A stretch of 64,000 nucleotides of DNA from Lepidonotus clava (Eukaryota > Annelida > Polychaeta > Phyllodocida > Polynoidae): NCBI GenBank assembly GCA_936440205.1, contig OW387139.1:27058378-27122377 (forward strand), in the 5' to 3' direction. Positions 60,404 to 64,000 of this stretch are shown here, piece after piece. The notes under the pieces were generated by a model. The model saw only the letters and a program-made list of their open reading frames with translations. It had not been told where the DNA came from and ran no database searches. Position numbers and translations under genes: made by a program. Every line of letters begins with the position of its first letter. Position 1 is the first letter of the stretch.

Positions 60404-63400
60404 GAGACCTTCTCCGGGCGCGCACCTGTCGGACATCCTTAGCCCCAGGTAGGTGCATTACCACCACATCCGTCATGGCGCCGCCGCTTTTTGTTAACTC
60501 GTGAACTTGGAGGTGATGGCGACCTTTTTATGTCATGTTTGATTCCGAAGGTTCTGCGTCATTTCACAACTGCGATGTAATTTGTGGAGGAAGTATACCG
60601 TTACAAAGGTTGCTGTCTTTTTGGAGTGAAGTTCCAATTTGGTTATTTGTTAGGAGCACCTAGAAAAAAGGTGTTGCAGAGTCACTTCGTGTTAAACGGC
60701 TATGGAGTCAGTGAGTAAAGTTATACTCTATGTACCACACCCCGTTTCACTCTTTTCTACCTATTTTGATTTAGTTATGATGATAAAAATATAGAAAAAC
60801 ATTTTAGGACTTCCGATGGTGGCAGCACGACCCATGGGGCTCGTGCAAACTGGTCTGGGTCTCACGAACATCCTCGGACTTCCCCTGTGGTACCTAAACA
60901 TCAGATTCTTTTACAATCATGATGAAATGTATTTTTTATTTATGAAATCAAAATGATTTCCTCAATTTCAAATATCGCAAAACGAAACATAATAAACATG
61001 ATAAATCATCCTGTAGAGTTACGGCGGTAAGTGCATACCCTCTCTGAAGTTAACTCGTTAGGAATCGCTCTGCGGGCAGTATGAGAACCAGGTATTGATA
61101 TGGCGAGCAGCACAATCTATGTAACTTACAAGATGGGCAAAGAAAACAGACGGCGCCTTCCTAGCTGTCCTTTTGTGAAACACACACTCTTCATAGTTGA
61201 TTCAGCCCTGATAATAACCCTCCAGGTGGTCGTTTCTGGGAAGCTATACACCTAATCTCCCTTCCCTGAGTGCTAAGGCCGGTCCCTCCAGATCTATCTC
61301 AATTTAAATCTGTGTGGGTCCTACCAAGATAAACAAGGATGAATATGCATAGTCCCAGAGCTTTTAGCGGGTCATTAACAGTTTTTATTCTAAGAGGCGC
61401 CTCTGCCAATTGTGTCAAAAAAGAACACGGGAGGACTAAGAGCTTTGTTATGAGATTTTCCAATTGAGACCGATGTTGTAAGTCATCAGCCCGGCGGTGC
61501 CCAAATACCAGTTTCTGCCCTCCAGGGGAAACTGGTGCCGCACCATCAAGGCGTCCAATCTGCTGCCCCAACCCCTTGGCATTTATCTTGGCCCTGGCTC
61601 TCAGCAACTCGAGCGGATATTAACCTGTGAAGCCGGGAATATGTACTGTTTAATATGAATGGCCCCTTCAGGGTTAATTTCAGCAGGAATCCTCTGTGTA
61701 TTGATGCTATAAGACAATGGGACTCACCGCTATTATGAAAGATTAATATTTCTTTTATTTCTTTCTTTCACACTGAGCTGAAATGCATACCTGCCGTCAT
61801 TATACTGATTAGGTCCTCTTTTTATAATTAGGACCACTATAATGTGGAAGTGTCCATGTTAAAAAGACAACATTTTTATGTCTCTATGTTCTATTACCAT
61901 AAATCTTACGGAGCACGGCGTTCTCAAGAAGGTTTGTATCCACGACGAGTAAAAAGAACGCTCATCTTATTCCCTTTGAATATATTATTGCGGCCCCATC
62001 TCCTTCCCGAACTCCCACCTAGACAGTGCAATCAACATGGCGGCTCCTAACCAGGTTATCCTGAATTAATGCCTGCTTAATGTGGACCATCGCCAAATAA
62101 GGGAGGACTGCCAATCGGTCGGCCCGGGCGTACAATATAATCTACATCCTTTGGCTGACACAGCACCGGTTTTGGGCTAGATCTGGGAAAGTTCAGCTAA
62201 GCAGTGGATATTAAGAGGCTAACATCATAAGATTAAAATGTCTGACATAAGATATGCTCTAAAACCTTACTTTTCAGATAGGCAGTTGTCTTCTGCACAT
62301 TCATAGACCACTTCAGATTATGCATTCTACCTCACCACCTACTAAGCACTTCAATTGCACATGACAATAGCCTTTATCAATAATCTTTACAACTGCTAAA
62401 AACTATTGGCATTTCAGTGTTGTGTAAGAGTGCGTTGCTTAAATGTGTAGCATACTCCTGTTTACAGTTACTTGCTTCATGGTGACTGCTATTGCAAATA
62501 TAGGCCTATTATATGTATATCATGTCATCGGTTGAAAAACATAGAATTTACATTTCCCGCATGTTTCTTAAATGAATGCCTAGACCTAAAATGTCGGTTT
62601 CACAGGATGTTTGTGACTGAATACCTCCGAGAGTTGGTAACTTCCGAAGAGAGTGAGTGTCCTTGGGTGAACCTTGCACCTTGTTTACAGAAAACGATCG
62701 CGAAGACTATTATTTGCTATTAGTCTGATTAAATGAAAAGCTCCCCAGTGATGGGAATGTCAATGGTGTTGCTGCTTTTAATCGTGGTCATTATTTTTGT
62801 TTCTTAAAGTATCATAAAACAAAAAAAAACATTATTAAATAGCCAATAGATAACATTATTTATTGATATAATTTATGTAAAAATGCATAAGACAAAAGCT
62901 CCGTAAGTGAGTTGCAAACCCGAAAATATAATTTTTGAATATCAATATCTCAATTAATTTTCAACTTAAAGATTCGAAATTTCTAATATATCTTCCTAAG
63001 ATATATACGGAGAGAACTATGTCTCAGATTTTTGATATAGGCCTTAGTTCCATTTTAATGAAATGTAGAATATAATTTAACAAAAAAGATTTAAACAGTT
63101 ACCTGTTTCTTGTCCTTTTTCGTTATGATATAAAACCTAGGGCATTAATAAAAGAATCTGAGACACGGTTCCTTGCATATGAATGCTATGAAAATGTTCA
63201 AAAAATTATAGTAAAAAAATAAGTTTTTATTTGATAAAATCTGAATTCTAAATACAGTAAAACCTTATTATATATCAATACATAGAGAAAAATCGGAGCT
63301 TTGGATTGATGTATAGCACATTATGAACAGATCATTAGTAAGAAAGACATTAGTGCTTTCCTGAATTGGCGGTCTATCACGGGGGTCTATCCTTAAGAGA

Positions 63401-64000
63401 AATATTCACGCTCTAAATCACCATGTAGATTAACTTAGTTCATCTCTTCGGAGATGCTACATAAGTGCGAAAGAAATTCCCATGGCCTACAGGACGGATC
63501 GTATAAAACATGTCACCCTGTGTTTAAGTAGGGGATCCCGGGTAATTACCCAGGCATACCATCTTGTTAGGGCCCGAATCGTCGCCTCATAACTAGGTTT
63601 TCTCCCCGGACGACAGCCCGGACCGGTCGGCATCGGTCCTGCCGGTAGCGGGGCGCGGGGCGGCCGGTGGGCGCAGGTAGGGCGCGCCCACCTGTCTCAT
63701 TAGGCCGGCAGAATACACCATTAACGTCCGCCCCGACCACCAGAGATTAGATTAGCATCTGATGGGCATAAGTCTCCCGGCCGCACCCGGCAACCCATCC
63801 AAGTGTAATTGTGCCAATCGGCCGCCGCCGTGGTGCCAGTGACTGTGCACTAATTACATAATCCCGGCTCCAGAGGACGGGCCAGCATAAATCGCCATCT
63901 GCAGCAGGGCCTCTTGAAGTGGGCCCATTTAGCCATGTTCTGTCGAGAAAACCCAGGTTCATCACGTGTACGGGGTCTATGGGAGAGCTGTAGGTGGGGT

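Larger units (their letters stand above)
52461..64000. other. intergenic DNA with GC-rich islands, right end of window
   Basis: No recognisable gene on either strand. It is AT-rich, with GC-rich islands at about 57620-58330, 59450-59770, 60180-60490 and 63490-64000. The last island contains GATTAGATTAG (63745-63755), TAATTA (63851-63856) and TAATCCC (63859-63865), resembling homeodomain and OTX-type sites. Perfect inverted repeats in the first and third islands are listed separately. Open frames in the islands (up to 144 codons) resemble no known protein. Confidence 0.45.

Noticed and set aside
1-64000. tRNA, rRNA, CRISPR array, retrovirus-like or Polinton-like elements
   Set aside because: None recognised by reading: no paired cloverleaf with an A/B box pair, no regularly spaced identical repeats of CRISPR type, and no gag/pol, envelope or capsid-like frames.

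Overview
The window is animal nuclear DNA. It is AT-rich overall, with scattered GC-rich, CpG-containing blocks, long introns with canonical GT/AG ends, and degraded LINEs, MITE-like elements and minisatellites. Nothing bacterial is visible: no operons, CRISPR array, rRNA or tRNA was recognised. The gene and the repeat content fit a marine invertebrate. I cannot name the species from this sequence alone.

One protein-coding gene can be read end to end. It is a complete six-exon nicotinic acetylcholine receptor (Cys-loop ligand-gated channel) subunit gene on the + strand, 8353-38469. The joined reading frame is 1659 nt (552 residues plus stop), and every junction keeps frame. It carries a signal peptide, an extracellular domain with a 13-residue Cys-loop, four membrane segments and a long cytoplasmic M3-M4 loop. 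The 45-nt and 110-nt exons 3 and 4 are the sizes known from nicotinic receptor genes generally. The subunit is of non-alpha type: the adjacent cysteines of loop C are absent (Ile-Gly instead), while both flanking tyrosines remain. Its pore carries the cation-selectivity Gly-Glu signature.

Layout: 1-6600 is gene-poor upstream DNA. 6640-8352 is a CpG-rich putative promoter/5' region. 8353-38469 is the gene. Intron 2 (15 kb) holds most of the repeats: a 39-bp diverged tandem array, two tracts of a 20-bp minisatellite flanking a repeat that is itself split by a Harbinger-like MITE, a 191-bp tandem repeat, a small MITE with 5-bp flanking repeats, and a 5'-truncated CR1-like LINE with a 30-bp target-site duplication. 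Intron 4 holds a second copy of the split repeat and a TTAA-flanked palindromic MITE. Intron 5 holds a LINE tail. 38470-64000 is intergenic, with one more LINE fragment (51.8-52.5 kb), an unexplained stretch open on both strands (45.4-45.8 kb) and several GC-rich islands that look like candidate regulatory DNA, three of which contain perfect inverted repeats.

I saw no clearly undescribed multi-gene system. The points most worth a second look are the receptor's loop C, the nested repeat history that can be reconstructed inside the window, and the two-strand open stretch at 45.4 kb.
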